NCBI GenBank assembly: GCA_023436605.1
Contig: JAEZIQ010000162.1
Span: 1 to 50,452 of the forward strand
DNA length: 50,452 nt
Reading direction: 5' to 3'
Source of the DNA: Actinomycetes bacterium
GTDB lineage: Bacteria > Actinomycetota > Thermoleophilia > Solirubrobacterales > 70-9
Made by a program: the position numbers and the translations under genes. Positions 8,652-17,240 of this stretch are shown one piece after another; the stretch's first letter is position 1; each line of letters starts with the position of its first letter. The notes under the pieces were generated by a model. That model did no database searches, was not told where the DNA came from, and worked only from the letters and a program-made list of their open reading frames with translations.

Positions 8652-10160
8652 GTGAAGCACCCGCCTGCCAGTGCACAGATGATCGGGACGGTCCTGTCGG
8701 ACCGGTACCGGCTAGAGGCCAAACTTGGCAGCGGTGGCATGTCCACCGTCTACCTGGCTCGTGACGAGGTGCTCGACCGTCCGGTCGCGGTCAAGCTGAT
8801 GCACCGCGAGATGACCGAGCAGCCCGATCAACTCGAACGCTTCAACCAGGAAGCGCGAGCGGTCGCGAAGCTCTCGAACCCGAACGTGGTCGCGGTGATC
8901 GACGCCGGCGAGGACCAGGGTCGGCCCTACATCGTGCTCGAGTACGTCCAGGGCGAGACGCTCAAGCAGCGGATCGCCCGGGTCGGCGCACTCGATGCGA
9001 CCGAGGCCCTGGCCTATGGCCTCGAAGTGGCCCAGGGGCTCGGGGTTGCCCACGAACGCAACATGGTCCACCGCGACGTCAAACCGCAGAACGTCCTGAT
9101 CGACTCGACCGGCCGGGCCAAACTGACCGATTTCGGGATCGCCCGCGAACTGAACGACGAGGGTGTTACCGCGACCGGCCGGGTGATCGGTACCACCGAC
9201 TACGTAGCCCCCGAGCAGGCGATGGGCAAGGACGTCGATCCCCGCTCCGACATCTACTCGCTCGGCATCGTGCTCTACGAGATGCTGACCGGGGACGTGC
9301 CCTTCGAAGCCGACAACCAGATCGGTGTCGCGATGAAGCACGTGAACGAGGAGCTGCCGGATGTCCAGGTGATCCGTCCCGACATTTCCGCCGCCTCGGC
9401 CCGGGTGGTCGATCGCGCCACCGCCAAGAATCCCGATGACCGCTACCAGACGATCGACGAGATGGCCGAGGACCTCCAGGCCGCCCTCGAGGTCGAAGCG
9501 ATCCGGGCCGGCGGCACTACCGGCGAGGCCACCTCGGTCCTCGACGCTGTCGCCCCACCCCGGCGTCAGATTCCCACTTCGAAGACTTCCCCCTGGCCGG
9601 CCGTGGCGTTGCTTCTGGTCGCTCTGGTCATCGCGGCCGGAACCGCCTACTTCATCTCCCGTGGCGACACCGGCGGTGGTGGTGGCGGTGGCGCCGGTGG
9701 CGGCGGCGCAGGTGAGTCCCAGATCACCCTGGTCGGTGCCTCGGACTTCGATCCGGAAGGTGACGACGAGGAGCACTCCGAGCAGATCGAGTTCGCGATC
9801 GACGACGATCGTTCCGCTTCCGCCTGGACCACCGAAACCTACGAGACCGACGACTTCGGCGAGAAGTCAGGCGTCGGCCTCTACGTCGACGCTGGCGAAC
9901 CGGTCGAAGCCAAGGAGATGGAACTCCGAACCCCGACCCCGGGCTGGACCCTCGAGGTCTACGGCGCCAACGACCCGATCCCCGAGGACGTCGCCGGCTG
10001 GTCCCGGCTCGCCCAGGTACCCGACGTCTCCGAGCAGCAACGAATCGACCTGATCAGCGGCGGCGTCAAGTACCGCTACTACCTGCTCTGGATCACCGAT
10101 CCGGCCGAAGTCGACTCCGGCTTCGGAGTAGCAATAAACGACATCCGCCTATTCGGCTAA
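8652..10160 (+). CDS. Transmembrane Ser/Thr protein kinase with discoidin-like ectodomain
   Basis: 502 residues from GTG; ATG 8679 is an equally good start, giving 493. The kinase domain has the P-loop GSGGMSTVYLA, ATP-binding Lys about 48, HRDVKPQN (Asp 142), DFG (Asp 160) and an APEQ motif, so it should be active. A juxtamembrane linker, a transmembrane segment (about 316-336) and a Gly-rich spacer follow. The extracellular 150 residues contain SAWTTETYE, LEVYGANDP and a final NDIRLFG, resembling F5/8-type (discoidin-like) sugar-binding folds and not PASTA repeats. It is separate from the division operon and may sense wall or surface glycan; that role is inferred. Confidence 0.87.
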   Translation: MKHPPASAQMIGTVLSDRYRLEAKLGSGGMSTVYLARDEVLDRPVAVKLMHREMTEQPDQLERFNQEARAVAKLSNPNVVAVIDAGEDQGRPYIVLEYVQGETLKQRIARVGALDATEALAYGLEVAQGLGVAHERNMVHRDVKPQNVLIDSTGRAKLTDFGIARELNDEGVTATGRVIGTTDYVAPEQAMGKDVDPRSDIYSLGIVLYEMLTGDVPFEADNQIGVAMKHVNEELPDVQVIRPDISAASARVVDRATAKNPDDRYQTIDEMAEDLQAALEVEAIRAGGTTGEATSVLDAVAPPRRQIPTSKTSPWPAVALLLVALVIAAGTAYFISRGDTGGGGGGGAGGGGAGESQITLVGASDFDPEGDDEEHSEQIEFAIDDDRSASAWTTETYETDDFGEKSGVGLYVDAGEPVEAKEMELRTPTPGWTLEVYGANDPIPEDVAGWSRLAQVPDVSEQQRIDLISGGVKYRYYLLWITDPAEVDSGFGVAINDIRLFG

Positions 10161-10220
10161 CTCGCCCCGGGCCCTCGCCCCGGGCCCTTGCTCCGGCCCT
10201 TGCCCCGGGGCCCTCGCCCG
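10161..10220. repeat. GC-rich 13-bp tandem repeat
   Basis: About four and a half units of CTCGCCCCGGGCC, with small changes in length and T/C content, start immediately after the kinase stop codon and end before CTTTTCC. The CCCGGG-containing units can pair with each other, so the tract may work as a rough terminator. Confidence 0.75.
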
Positions 10221-10251
10221 CTTTTCCGAGCCTTTCGCCTCACCCTCCGGG

Positions 10252-10296
10252 GGTGAAGCAGGTTTCCTACCGAATCCGTCGTAAAGCTGCTTCACC
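10252..10296 (+). repeat. 45-bp hairpin element, copy A
   Basis: Perfect 10-bp inverted arms GGTGAAGCAG and CTGCTTCACC flank a 25-nt loop containing ACCGAATCCGTCG. It lies 26 bp beyond the 3' end of the DUF559 gene at 10323-11306. Copies B (11397) and C (42321) have the same arms, length and loop core. Confidence 0.9.
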
Positions 10297-10322
10297 ATCT
10301 GCGGGGATGGCGGGCAGATCGT

Positions 10323-11306
10323 CTAATCCTTTGGGAAAAGGGGGCATTGAAGGAGCTCGGCCTGTTGCTCCATGATGGTTCGCAGCTCGTGACCTGTCCG
10401 TGACCTGTGGCGGTCGAGGTCTTCGCCTGTGAAGCGAACCAGTCGAAGTCCCTGGGTTTCGAGCACGATTCCCTTCCGATGGTCCTGCCGGTGAGAGGAG
10501 AGGCCGCTGTGGGTTCCGTAGGGATCGAGTTCGACCCCCAGTCGCAGGTGCCTCCAGAGGAAGTCGGGAATGAAATCCCCCAGCTTCACATTGACCTCGG
10601 GCATCGGCAGCGCTTCCTCTCTGATCATCAACAGGAAATCGACCTCCCGATCGGAGTCCGTGTCGGCGAAGCCTTCCTCCCAGAGTTCGAGCTCCGTTCG
10701 AAGCATCCCCAGCCCCTTCTGGCCATTCGATGTGGCGACCAGGCGACGAAGCTGTTCCCAGCAGAACGCCCGCTCCTTCTCGCCCTGGGTGAGAGCCTTG
10801 ACCAATTCATCCGGCTTGGCCATCGATGCGTAATCCCTCAACGCCCGCTCCACCGTGGTAACGCGAATCCCGGAAATCCCGGTCACGTGCTCGTCTGGAA
10901 GGAAGCGGGTCTGATGTCGGACCACCGCGAACCCGAACTCCTGACTTCGCCAACGGTTGTGACCGAACGAGAGGGTGCCCGGTTCGCCGACGAGGTGAAC
11001 AGTCCAAGGATCACGGATCAACCCGTGCAGAGCGAGCGCACTGGCGTGTGACACAACGACCCGGTCGGAAACGGAAACCTGCGCGGCACGACACCTTCCC
11101 CGAAGCGTCAACCGAGTTCCGGGCAATGCGTATGCGCCTTGCAGAACGGGGACGAGGGAGCCCAGGATCACCCGATCGCGGATCATCCTCTCGGTCATCC
11201 CGATGGCATCCAGTTCGAGAGGGGAGAGGATCCCGTCGTTGGTCAAGGCCAACTCCCTCAGCTTCAGATTCAGTTCGGGTTGTCGCCCTCGCCAATGTGA
11301 CTGCAT
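10323..11306 (-). CDS. AbiEi-like winged-helix protein fused to DUF559 nuclease-like domain
   Basis: 327 residues. The N-terminal 60 residues (GILSPLELDAIGMTERMIRD then LVPVLQGAYALPG) resemble the AbiEi-type antitoxin winged helix. A middle 'VVSHASALALHGL ... ISGIRVTTVERALRDYA' region is typical of actinobacterial DUF559 proteins. The C-terminus has a Vsr-like PD-(D/E)xK pattern: IPDFLW, then LGVELDPYGTHS, then RKGIVLETQGLRLVRFT. No AbiEii toxin or methylase gene is next to it, so a toxin-antitoxin or restriction role is not supported by context. Inverted 45-bp hairpin elements lie 26 bp downstream and 91 bp upstream. A distant paralogue is at 46002-46961. Biochemical function is unknown. Confidence 0.75.
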   Translation of the reverse strand: MQSHWRGRQPELNLKLRELALTNDGILSPLELDAIGMTERMIRDRVILGSLVPVLQGAYALPGTRLTLRGRCRAAQVSVSDRVVVSHASALALHGLIRDPWTVHLVGEPGTLSFGHNRWRSQEFGFAVVRHQTRFLPDEHVTGISGIRVTTVERALRDYASMAKPDELVKALTQGEKERAFCWEQLRRLVATSNGQKGLGMLRTELELWEEGFADTDSDREVDFLLMIREEALPMPEVNVKLGDFIPDFLWRHLRLGVELDPYGTHSGLSSHRQDHRKGIVLETQGLRLVRFTGEDLDRHRSRTGHELRTIMEQQAELLQCPLFPKD

Positions 11307-11396
11307 GCCCGCAGACTGAGGGAATATTGCTCACAAGTGGCTCAATAGGAGCAACAATTCTGCAACGCGGTGGCGCATAGCGTCCCGGCCTCAACC

Positions 11397-11441
11397 GGTG
11401 AAGCAGGATTGCGACGGATTCGGGGGAAAAGCTGCTTCACC
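11397..11441 (-). repeat. 45-bp hairpin element, copy B (inverted)
   Basis: Arms are identical to copy A, but the loop core CCGAATCCGTCG lies on the minus strand. Copies A and B therefore form inverted repeats around the DUF559 gene. The 162-bp gap upstream of that gene otherwise holds only a TATTCC candidate -10 on the minus strand, 18 nt before the ATG. Confidence 0.9.
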
Positions 11442-11468
11442 GACCGGGGAGGCAGGCTCTCTGGTGGG

Positions 11469-12467
11469 TTAGAAGGAGTGTTGTTGTTCGGACTTGGCTC
11501 GGTCGAGGGCTAGTTCGACGAGGCGGTTGCAGAGGTCCGGGTAGGGGAGATCGGTGGCTTCCCAGAGCTTGGCGTAGACCGAGGTTCGGGTGAAGCCGGG
11601 AATGGTGTTGATCTCGTTGAGGAGGATGCGGGTGTCCTTCGGATCGGAGGCCTCTTCGACGAAGAAGTCGCAGCGGGCGAGGCCGGAGCAGCCGGCCATG
11701 GTGAAGACCTGGGCGGCGAGGTCACGGACCCGGTTGGTGGTTTCGTCATCGAGGTCGGCGGGAGCTTCGATCCGGGTGCGGCCCTCGGTGTACTTCGCTT
11801 CGTAGTCGTACCACTCGTCATCGGTGAGAATTTCGCCGGGGAGGGATGCGTCCGGGTTCTCGTTGCCGAGGACCGAGCACTCGATCTCCCGGCCCGACGA
11901 GTTGGCCTCGATGATCACGCGAGGATCAAACTTCGCCGCCTCCTCGACCGCGGCGGCCAGATCGGCCGGTTCGGTCACCTTGGAGATGCCGACGCTGGAA
12001 CCGAGACGGGAGGGCTTGACCCAGAGCGGGAACTCCAGCTTCAGGGCCTCTTCCTCCCAGTTGGGGGTGAAGGCCTGAACGAAACCGACCTGGGGAATTC
12101 CGTGGAATCCGCAAAGCCGCTTCAGGGTGAGCTTGTCCATGCAGACCGCGGAGGCGAGCACGTCCGAACCGGCATAGGGAATACCGGCGGTGTCGAGCGC
12201 CCCCTGGGTCACGCCATCCTCCCCGAAAGGACCATGCAGGACCGGGAAGACGACATCGATCGTCAACAGGTCGCCGTCGACTTCGAGTCCCTCCCCGGCG
12301 CGGATCGACACCGGGTGACCGTCGCAGATCCAGGTTCCGGACTTCTCGATCAGGATGCGCAGGACCTCGTGGCCGGCCGCTTCCAGACCGTCGGCCACGG
12401 CTTCGCCGGAAAGCAGCGAAATGTCGTGTTCACTTGAGCGGCCACCGCTTAGTACTGCGACTCTCAT
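11469..12467 (-). CDS. ddl: D-alanine--D-alanine ligase (first copy)
   Basis: 332 residues, full-length ATP-grasp ligase that makes the D-Ala-D-Ala dipeptide for peptidoglycan. Motifs in order: GGRSSEHDISLLSG (10-20), HGPFGEDG, the ATP-binding WVKPSRLGSSVGISKV, the omega-loop YDYEAKY and the metal/substrate site LNEINTIPGFT. The omega-loop Tyr favours D-Ala over D-lactate, so vancomycin-type resistance is not suggested. It lies 36 bp upstream of pknB's stop on the same strand. A TATCGT sequence 9 nt before the ATG may be its -10. A second, shorter Ddl is encoded at 38433-39353; which one is the housekeeping enzyme is not clear. Confidence 0.93.
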   Translation of the reverse strand: MRVAVLSGGRSSEHDISLLSGEAVADGLEAAGHEVLRILIEKSGTWICDGHPVSIRAGEGLEVDGDLLTIDVVFPVLHGPFGEDGVTQGALDTAGIPYAGSDVLASAVCMDKLTLKRLCGFHGIPQVGFVQAFTPNWEEEALKLEFPLWVKPSRLGSSVGISKVTEPADLAAAVEEAAKFDPRVIIEANSSGREIECSVLGNENPDASLPGEILTDDEWYDYEAKYTEGRTRIEAPADLDDETTNRVRDLAAQVFTMAGCSGLARCDFFVEEASDPKDTRILLNEINTIPGFTRTSVYAKLWEATDLPYPDLCNRLVELALDRAKSEQQHSF

Positions 12468-12503
12468 CAGCCGGGAACGATATTGGTCGACGCGTGGTCC
12501 GGT

Positions 12504-14309
12504 TCAGTCGACCCCGAGGCCACCGCTGCCACCGCCCCCGCCCCCATTGGCGTCAGGGTTGTAGCGGCCCACCGTGATCACCACGGTCGAGCCCTCTGCC
12601 ACCTGCGTTCCCTGCGACGGACTCTGGTCGATCACCCGCCCGTCCTGCGGCTGGATCGAAGTGTCCTGGGTCTGGACGCTGGCAACCAGTCCGGCCGATG
12701 AAAGCTGCGATTCGGCATCGGACTGGGTCAGGCCGACGAGTGCGGGGATCGCCACCTTGCTTTCGTCCGGACCGGAGGAAACGGTCAGGGTGACGGTGCT
12801 GCCCGGATCCACTTCGGTGCCGGCGTTCGGCGACTGCCTGATCACTTCGCCCTTGGGCCGGTCGCTGGTTTGCTGGCTCGAAGAGAAATCCAGACCGACC
12901 GCGGAAAGCTGCTGTCTGGCGGCGTTCAGCGTCTCGCCGACCAGGGGCGGAACTTTCACCTGCTCGACCCCGGTCGAGACCGTGACGGTGACGGTGGAAC
13001 CACGCCGGGCCATCTCGCCACCGGCCGGATCGGTCGAGATGACCAGACCGGAATCGACGTCGGAAGAGGACTCGCTCTTGATGCTGGCGTTGAACCCGGC
13101 ATCCTCAAGCTCGCTTTCGGCCTCGGCTTGACTGAGACCGGTCACGTCCGGGACCTCGGCCTGGCCGGGACCACCGCTGACCTTGAGGGTCACGGTCGGG
13201 TTCGAACAGGAGAAACCGAGGAAGTTGCAGTCCTTGTCGGCCTCGCCGGAGGGGTCCTGTTCGTAAACCTGGTTGTTCGGGACGGAAGGATTCGGCTCCC
13301 GGTCGAGGTTCACCTTGAAGCCCTCGTCGTTCAGCCTGGTCACAGCCGCGTCGCTGGACTCTCCCACCACATTCGGAACGTCGACCGTGTTGCTCCGGGT
13401 GGCGAGCCAGGCGATCAGCAGACCGATCAGTACGGCCAGGACGACCAGGGCCCACTTCCACCAGTTGCTCTTCTCGGGAACCGGCTCTCCGGGATTCGCC
13501 TCCGCTTCGTCGAGCGCGGCTATGAAGCTGTCGGCGTCAGGGTAGCGCTCGTACGGCTCGCGCTGGAGGGCGCGAAGCACCACCGCATCGAGGGCCGGCG
13601 AGACGGCCGGGTTGTAATAGCTCGGCGGGACCGGATCCTCCCTCAGCTGCTGGAGGGTGACCGCGACCGCGGTATCGCCGTCGAAAGGAACCCGGCCGGT
13701 CAGGCACTCGTAGAGGATGACCCCGATCGAGTAGAGGTCCGACTGCGGGCTGACCTCGTAACCCTGCGCCTGCTCCGGCGAGAGGTAGTGGACGGTGCCC
13801 ATGACCGAACCCTCTTCGGTGATCTCCGAGATCCCGGCCCGGGCGATCCCGAAATCGGTGACCGTGGCGAGACCGGTCTGGTCGACGATCACGTTGAGGG
13901 GCTTCAGGTCCCGATGGACCACGCCGTGCCGGTGGGCGAATCCGGCAGCTTCAAGGATCTGGCGGACGATCGCGACCGACTCGGTCGGGGTCAGGCCGAT
14001 ACTGATCAGGTCGCGGAGGGTGCGGCCCTCGAGGTAGGCCATGGCGATGTAGTAGGTGTCACCGACCTGGCCGCGATCGAAGATCGAGACGATGTTGACG
14101 TGCTGCAGCGCCGCGGCCGACTCGGCCTCACGACGAAAACGGGCGATGAACTCAGGGTCCCGGGCGTAGCGCTCATGCAACACCTTGAGGGCGACCCGCC
14201 GCGGCAGTTCGAGATCCTCGGCCAGCCAAACGTCGGCCATCCCGCCGGAACCGATCAGATACTCGATCCGGTACCGGTTGTCGACCACCATTCCTTCGCT
14301 CAGTCTCAT
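12504..14309 (-). CDS. pknB: Ser/Thr protein kinase PknB with four PASTA domains
   Basis: 601 residues. The cytoplasmic kinase has GSGGMADVWLA, Lys 42, HRDLKPLN (Asp 134) and DFG (Asp 152). A transmembrane segment at about 283-304 leads to four PASTA repeats starting near 309, 380, 446 and 516. PASTA domains bind muropeptides or lipid II, and the kinase phosphorylates FHA proteins and division factors. The first PASTA repeat carries an insertion with two Cys (DCNFLGFSC) that could form a disulfide. The C-terminus is a Gly-rich tail. It is the last gene of the fhaA-fhaB-pstP-ftsW/rodA-pbpA-pknB operon, in the same order as in mycobacteria and streptomycetes. Confidence 0.96.
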   Translation of the reverse strand: MRLSEGMVVDNRYRIEYLIGSGGMADVWLAEDLELPRRVALKVLHERYARDPEFIARFRREAESAAALQHVNIVSIFDRGQVGDTYYIAMAYLEGRTLRDLISIGLTPTESVAIVRQILEAAGFAHRHGVVHRDLKPLNVIVDQTGLATVTDFGIARAGISEITEEGSVMGTVHYLSPEQAQGYEVSPQSDLYSIGVILYECLTGRVPFDGDTAVAVTLQQLREDPVPPSYYNPAVSPALDAVVLRALQREPYERYPDADSFIAALDEAEANPGEPVPEKSNWWKWALVVLAVLIGLLIAWLATRSNTVDVPNVVGESSDAAVTRLNDEGFKVNLDREPNPSVPNNQVYEQDPSGEADKDCNFLGFSCSNPTVTLKVSGGPGQAEVPDVTGLSQAEAESELEDAGFNASIKSESSSDVDSGLVISTDPAGGEMARRGSTVTVTVSTGVEQVKVPPLVGETLNAARQQLSAVGLDFSSSQQTSDRPKGEVIRQSPNAGTEVDPGSTVTLTVSSGPDESKVAIPALVGLTQSDAESQLSSAGLVASVQTQDTSIQPQDGRVIDQSPSQGTQVAEGSTVVITVGRYNPDANGGGGGGSGGLGVD

Positions 14310-14369
14310 CTAGCTACTGCCTTTCGGGATCGACCCGGCAAGTCCTGTCCCTGACCGAGAACTTCGGAC

Positions 14370-14443
14370 GGAGCCAGCCCATCCATCCTTTTGTTCTTTG
14401 GGCCGGCGGGTTCCTCGTGGAGACGAAGCGAAGCTCGCCGACT
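14370..14443 (+). repeat. 74-bp intergenic repeat, copy 1
   Basis: Begins GGAGCC and ends GAAGCTCGCCGACT. It aligns without gaps to copy 2 at 38355-38428 with about 57 of 74 positions identical. It occupies about half of the 161-bp gap between the pbpA stop and the pknB start; nothing else is recognised there. Confidence 0.8.
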
Positions 14444-14470
14444 ACTCGTTCCCGGGAAGGGCTCTGCCGT

Positions 14471-15913
14471 CTACTCACCCAGCAGGGTTTGCATTACTGC
14501 CGCAGCAATCGGGGCAGCAACTGTGCCGCCCTGGCCGTCGGTGCATTCGACGGTGGCGGCGACCGCGATCTGGGGATCGTCGGCGGGGGCGAAGCCGACG
14601 AACCAGGCCTGGTTGGGCAGTCCGCCGCAGCGTTCGGCGTCAGGGATCTCAGCGGTGCCGGTCTTGCCGGCGACGTCGATGCCGGAAAGCGCCGCGGCGG
14701 TGCCGGTGCCTTCGTTGACCACGTCGGTCATCGCCTCGGTCAGCTCGGCCGCTGTGTCTTCGGAGATCACATCCGCCTGCTTCTCCGGGTCTCTCGTCTT
14801 GAGGGTGCGCCCGTCCGGGTCGCGGACCTCGGACCAGATCTGCGGCTTCATCAGATCGCCGTCGTTGGCGATCGTCGCCGCAACCTCGGCCATCTGGATC
14901 GGGGTGGCGAGCAGCCGTTCCTGGCCGATCGCGAGGCGGCCGACGTCCATCGGGTCATCCCCCGTCAGGAGCTTGCCATCAGAGAAGACTCCGGAGAGCG
15001 ACATCTGGCCGTCCGGCAAGTCGAGCTGGGGCTTGGCGTTGAAGCCGAAGCGGTCCATGTACTCCTCGAGGGTGCCGGTGCCGATCTTCTCGCCGAGCTG
15101 CGCGAAGTAGGTGTTGACCGAGTTGGTCAGGGCGGTGGTCACGTTGATGTCGCCGAAGTCGGAGCCGTCGGAGTTGGCCAGAGGATTGCCCTGGATCTCG
15201 ATCGTGCCCGGCGAGTTGATCGTGTCCTCCGGCGAGATCGCGCCGGAGTCGAGCGCCGCCGCAGCGGTGACCAGCTTGAAGGTGGAACCGGGCGGATACT
15301 GGCCCTGGGTCACGCGGTTGACCATCGGTGAGCCCGGATCCTCGTTCAGGGCGGCGAACTCGGTCGGGACCAGGTTAGGGTCGAAGGGAGGCACGCTGGC
15401 CATCGCCTTGATCGCACCGGTCGAGGGTTCGATCGCGACCACCGCACCGGGGCTGTCACCGAGCATCGAGAAGGCGGTCGCCTGGGCGTCCGGGTCGATC
15501 GAGGTCAGAACGTCATTGCCGATCGGGTCCTTGCCCCGCAACTCGTCGAAGATCGAAGCGAGCTCGTTTTCGTCTCCGACCAGTTCCGAGTTGTGGTACG
15601 CCTCGAACTCGGAATTGCCGAACTGGACGAAGCTGTAGCCGATCGGATGGCCGTAGCTCGAGCCTTCCGGGTACTCGCGAACAAAGCGAAGCGAGGCGCC
15701 ACTGCCCTTCGGAACCGAGCGGGCGATCACGGTGCCATCGGAAGCGAGTATCCGGCCACGCTCGATCTGCTGGGCCTTGAAAAGCGGGCGTTTGTTCACT
15801 CGCTCGTTCTTCAGATTCTCCGCGTCGAAGACTGTCCAGTAGGAGGTGAATCCGACCAGCACCGCAAAGGCGATGCCGATGAAGGCGAACAGTTTGACGA
15901 TTCGCGCGTTCAT
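14471..15913 (-). CDS. pbpA: Penicillin-binding protein 2 (PbpA/FtsI family transpeptidase)
   Basis: 480 residues. One N-terminal membrane anchor (about 7-28) is followed by a dimerisation region and a transpeptidase domain with intact active-site motifs: STFK (Ser 210, Lys 213), SVN (265-267) and KTG (417-419). It crosslinks peptidoglycan on the outer membrane face. Two Cys near the C-terminus (ERCGG and VECTDG) could pair. It sits 10 bp after the SEDS gene, as expected for an obligate SEDS-PBP pair. The length is close to actinobacterial PbpA and shorter than FtsI proper, which has larger N-terminal modules. Confidence 0.94.
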   Translation of the reverse strand: MNARIVKLFAFIGIAFAVLVGFTSYWTVFDAENLKNERVNKRPLFKAQQIERGRILASDGTVIARSVPKGSGASLRFVREYPEGSSYGHPIGYSFVQFGNSEFEAYHNSELVGDENELASIFDELRGKDPIGNDVLTSIDPDAQATAFSMLGDSPGAVVAIEPSTGAIKAMASVPPFDPNLVPTEFAALNEDPGSPMVNRVTQGQYPPGSTFKLVTAAAALDSGAISPEDTINSPGTIEIQGNPLANSDGSDFGDINVTTALTNSVNTYFAQLGEKIGTGTLEEYMDRFGFNAKPQLDLPDGQMSLSGVFSDGKLLTGDDPMDVGRLAIGQERLLATPIQMAEVAATIANDGDLMKPQIWSEVRDPDGRTLKTRDPEKQADVISEDTAAELTEAMTDVVNEGTGTAAALSGIDVAGKTGTAEIPDAERCGGLPNQAWFVGFAPADDPQIAVAATVECTDGQGGTVAAPIAAAVMQTLLGE

Positions 15914-15923
15914 GCCCTGACCC

Positions 15924-17240
15924 CTAGATGCCCTCGCGGGCCTCGCGGCGGGCCCGGTCGGAAATCAGAAGGAGCAACGCCAGCAGGATGAAGTTGGCGA
16001 GGATCGAGGAACCGCCGTAGGAAACCAGGGGCAAGGTGACGCCGGTCAACGGGATCACCCGGGTCACGCCACCGATGATCACGAAGGCCTGGAAGGCGAA
16101 GACCGTGGTAAGACCGGTGGCGAGCAGCTTCGAGAAGCCATCGTTGGCCATCAGCGCCACCTTGAAACCGCGGGCGGCGATAAGCAGGTAGATCGCAATG
16201 ATCCCGCAGGCGCCGAAAAGTCCGAGCTCGGCGGTGATCAGGGTGTAGATCAGGTCGGTGTGAGCGGCCGGCAGGAGCGGCGCATCGGTACCGGGGATCT
16301 GGACCATCGACTGGGCGAAGCCCTCCCCGAATAATCCTCCGTCGGCCATAGCGAACATCGACTGCAGGATCTGGTACCCGGCACCCGGCGCATCCTGGTA
16401 CGGGTCGAGCCAGATGTCGACCCGGTCGGTGACGTGCGGGACGGTGTTGTAAATCACCCAGGCCCCGGCGAGGAACATCGCCATGCCGATGATCACGAAC
16501 GAGATTCGACCGGTGGCGACGTAGATCAGGGCGAGGAAGGCCGCGAAGAACATCAGCGAACTGCCGAGGTCGCGGATGAAGATCAGCATGAACATCGCCG
16601 CGCCCCAGACGACCAGGAGGGGACCGAGATGCTTGAGCGGGGGGAAGGTGATCCCGAGAATGCGACGGGCTCCGACGACCAGCAGTTCCCGGTGCTCGCG
16701 CAGGTAGCTGGCGAGGAAGATCACGATTCCGATCTTCGCCAGCTCCGCCGGCTGGAACGAGATCGGTCCGACGCTGATCCCGAGATAGGCGCCATTTACC
16801 TGGGAGCCGATCAGCGGCAGGCGCGGAGCCAGCAGCAGCCCGAGACTGATCAGCGCGATCGTGTAGCGGTAACGCTCAAGGACCGAATAGTCCTTGAAAA
16901 AGTGAACGACCACCGCGAAAAGGATCAGTCCAATCACGAACCAGTTCGCCTGGTCCCTGGCCAGTTCGTTGCCGGTTTCGGAATCGAGCCGGTAAAGCAT
17001 GACCAGGCCGATCGCGGTGAGCAGCGCCATGAGCGGGAACAGGTACGGGTCGGCGTTGGGCAGCCGGATCCGGATGTAGATGTGGGTGGCGAGACAGATC
17101 GCCAGGAAGTAGAGCCCGTAGGAGAGGCTCAGGTTGGTCAGCTGATTGTCGTTTTGCGCGAAGACCGCAGCGAAGCCCAGAGTGAGCAGGAGCGCAACGG
17201 GGACGAGGGCCAGTAGTTCCCGGTTGCGAGAAGCGCTCAC
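15924..17240 (-). CDS. SEDS glycosyltransferase (FtsW/RodA/SpoVE family)
   Basis: 438 residues with about ten transmembrane helices. It polymerises lipid II into glycan strands together with the transpeptidase encoded next. Recognisable SEDS motifs are SFQPAELAKIG, FIRDLGSSLMFF (the family's essential Asp region), the extracellular loop with DPYQDAPGAGYQ, and the C-terminal GVTLPLVSYGGSSILAN. The start overlaps the pstP stop by 4 bp. Gene order matches actinobacterial rodA between pstP and pbpA, so RodA is the usual annotation, but sequence alone does not separate RodA from FtsW. Confidence 0.94.
   Translation of the reverse strand: MSASRNRELLALVPVALLLTLGFAAVFAQNDNQLTNLSLSYGLYFLAICLATHIYIRIRLPNADPYLFPLMALLTAIGLVMLYRLDSETGNELARDQANWFVIGLILFAVVVHFFKDYSVLERYRYTIALISLGLLLAPRLPLIGSQVNGAYLGISVGPISFQPAELAKIGIVIFLASYLREHRELLVVGARRILGITFPPLKHLGPLLVVWGAAMFMLIFIRDLGSSLMFFAAFLALIYVATGRISFVIIGMAMFLAGAWVIYNTVPHVTDRVDIWLDPYQDAPGAGYQILQSMFAMADGGLFGEGFAQSMVQIPGTDAPLLPAAHTDLIYTLITAELGLFGACGIIAIYLLIAARGFKVALMANDGFSKLLATGLTTVFAFQAFVIIGGVTRVIPLTGVTLPLVSYGGSSILANFILLALLLLISDRARREAREGI

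Noticed and set aside
10323..11306. DUF559 gene as half of an AbiE toxin-antitoxin pair
   Set aside because: No AbiEii nucleotidyltransferase gene is adjacent on either strand; neighbours are a kinase gene and ddl.
11469..12467. First Ddl as a VanA-type D-Ala-D-lactate ligase
   Set aside because: The omega loop has the YDYEAKY motif of D-Ala-D-Ala ligases, and no vanH or vanX gene is nearby.
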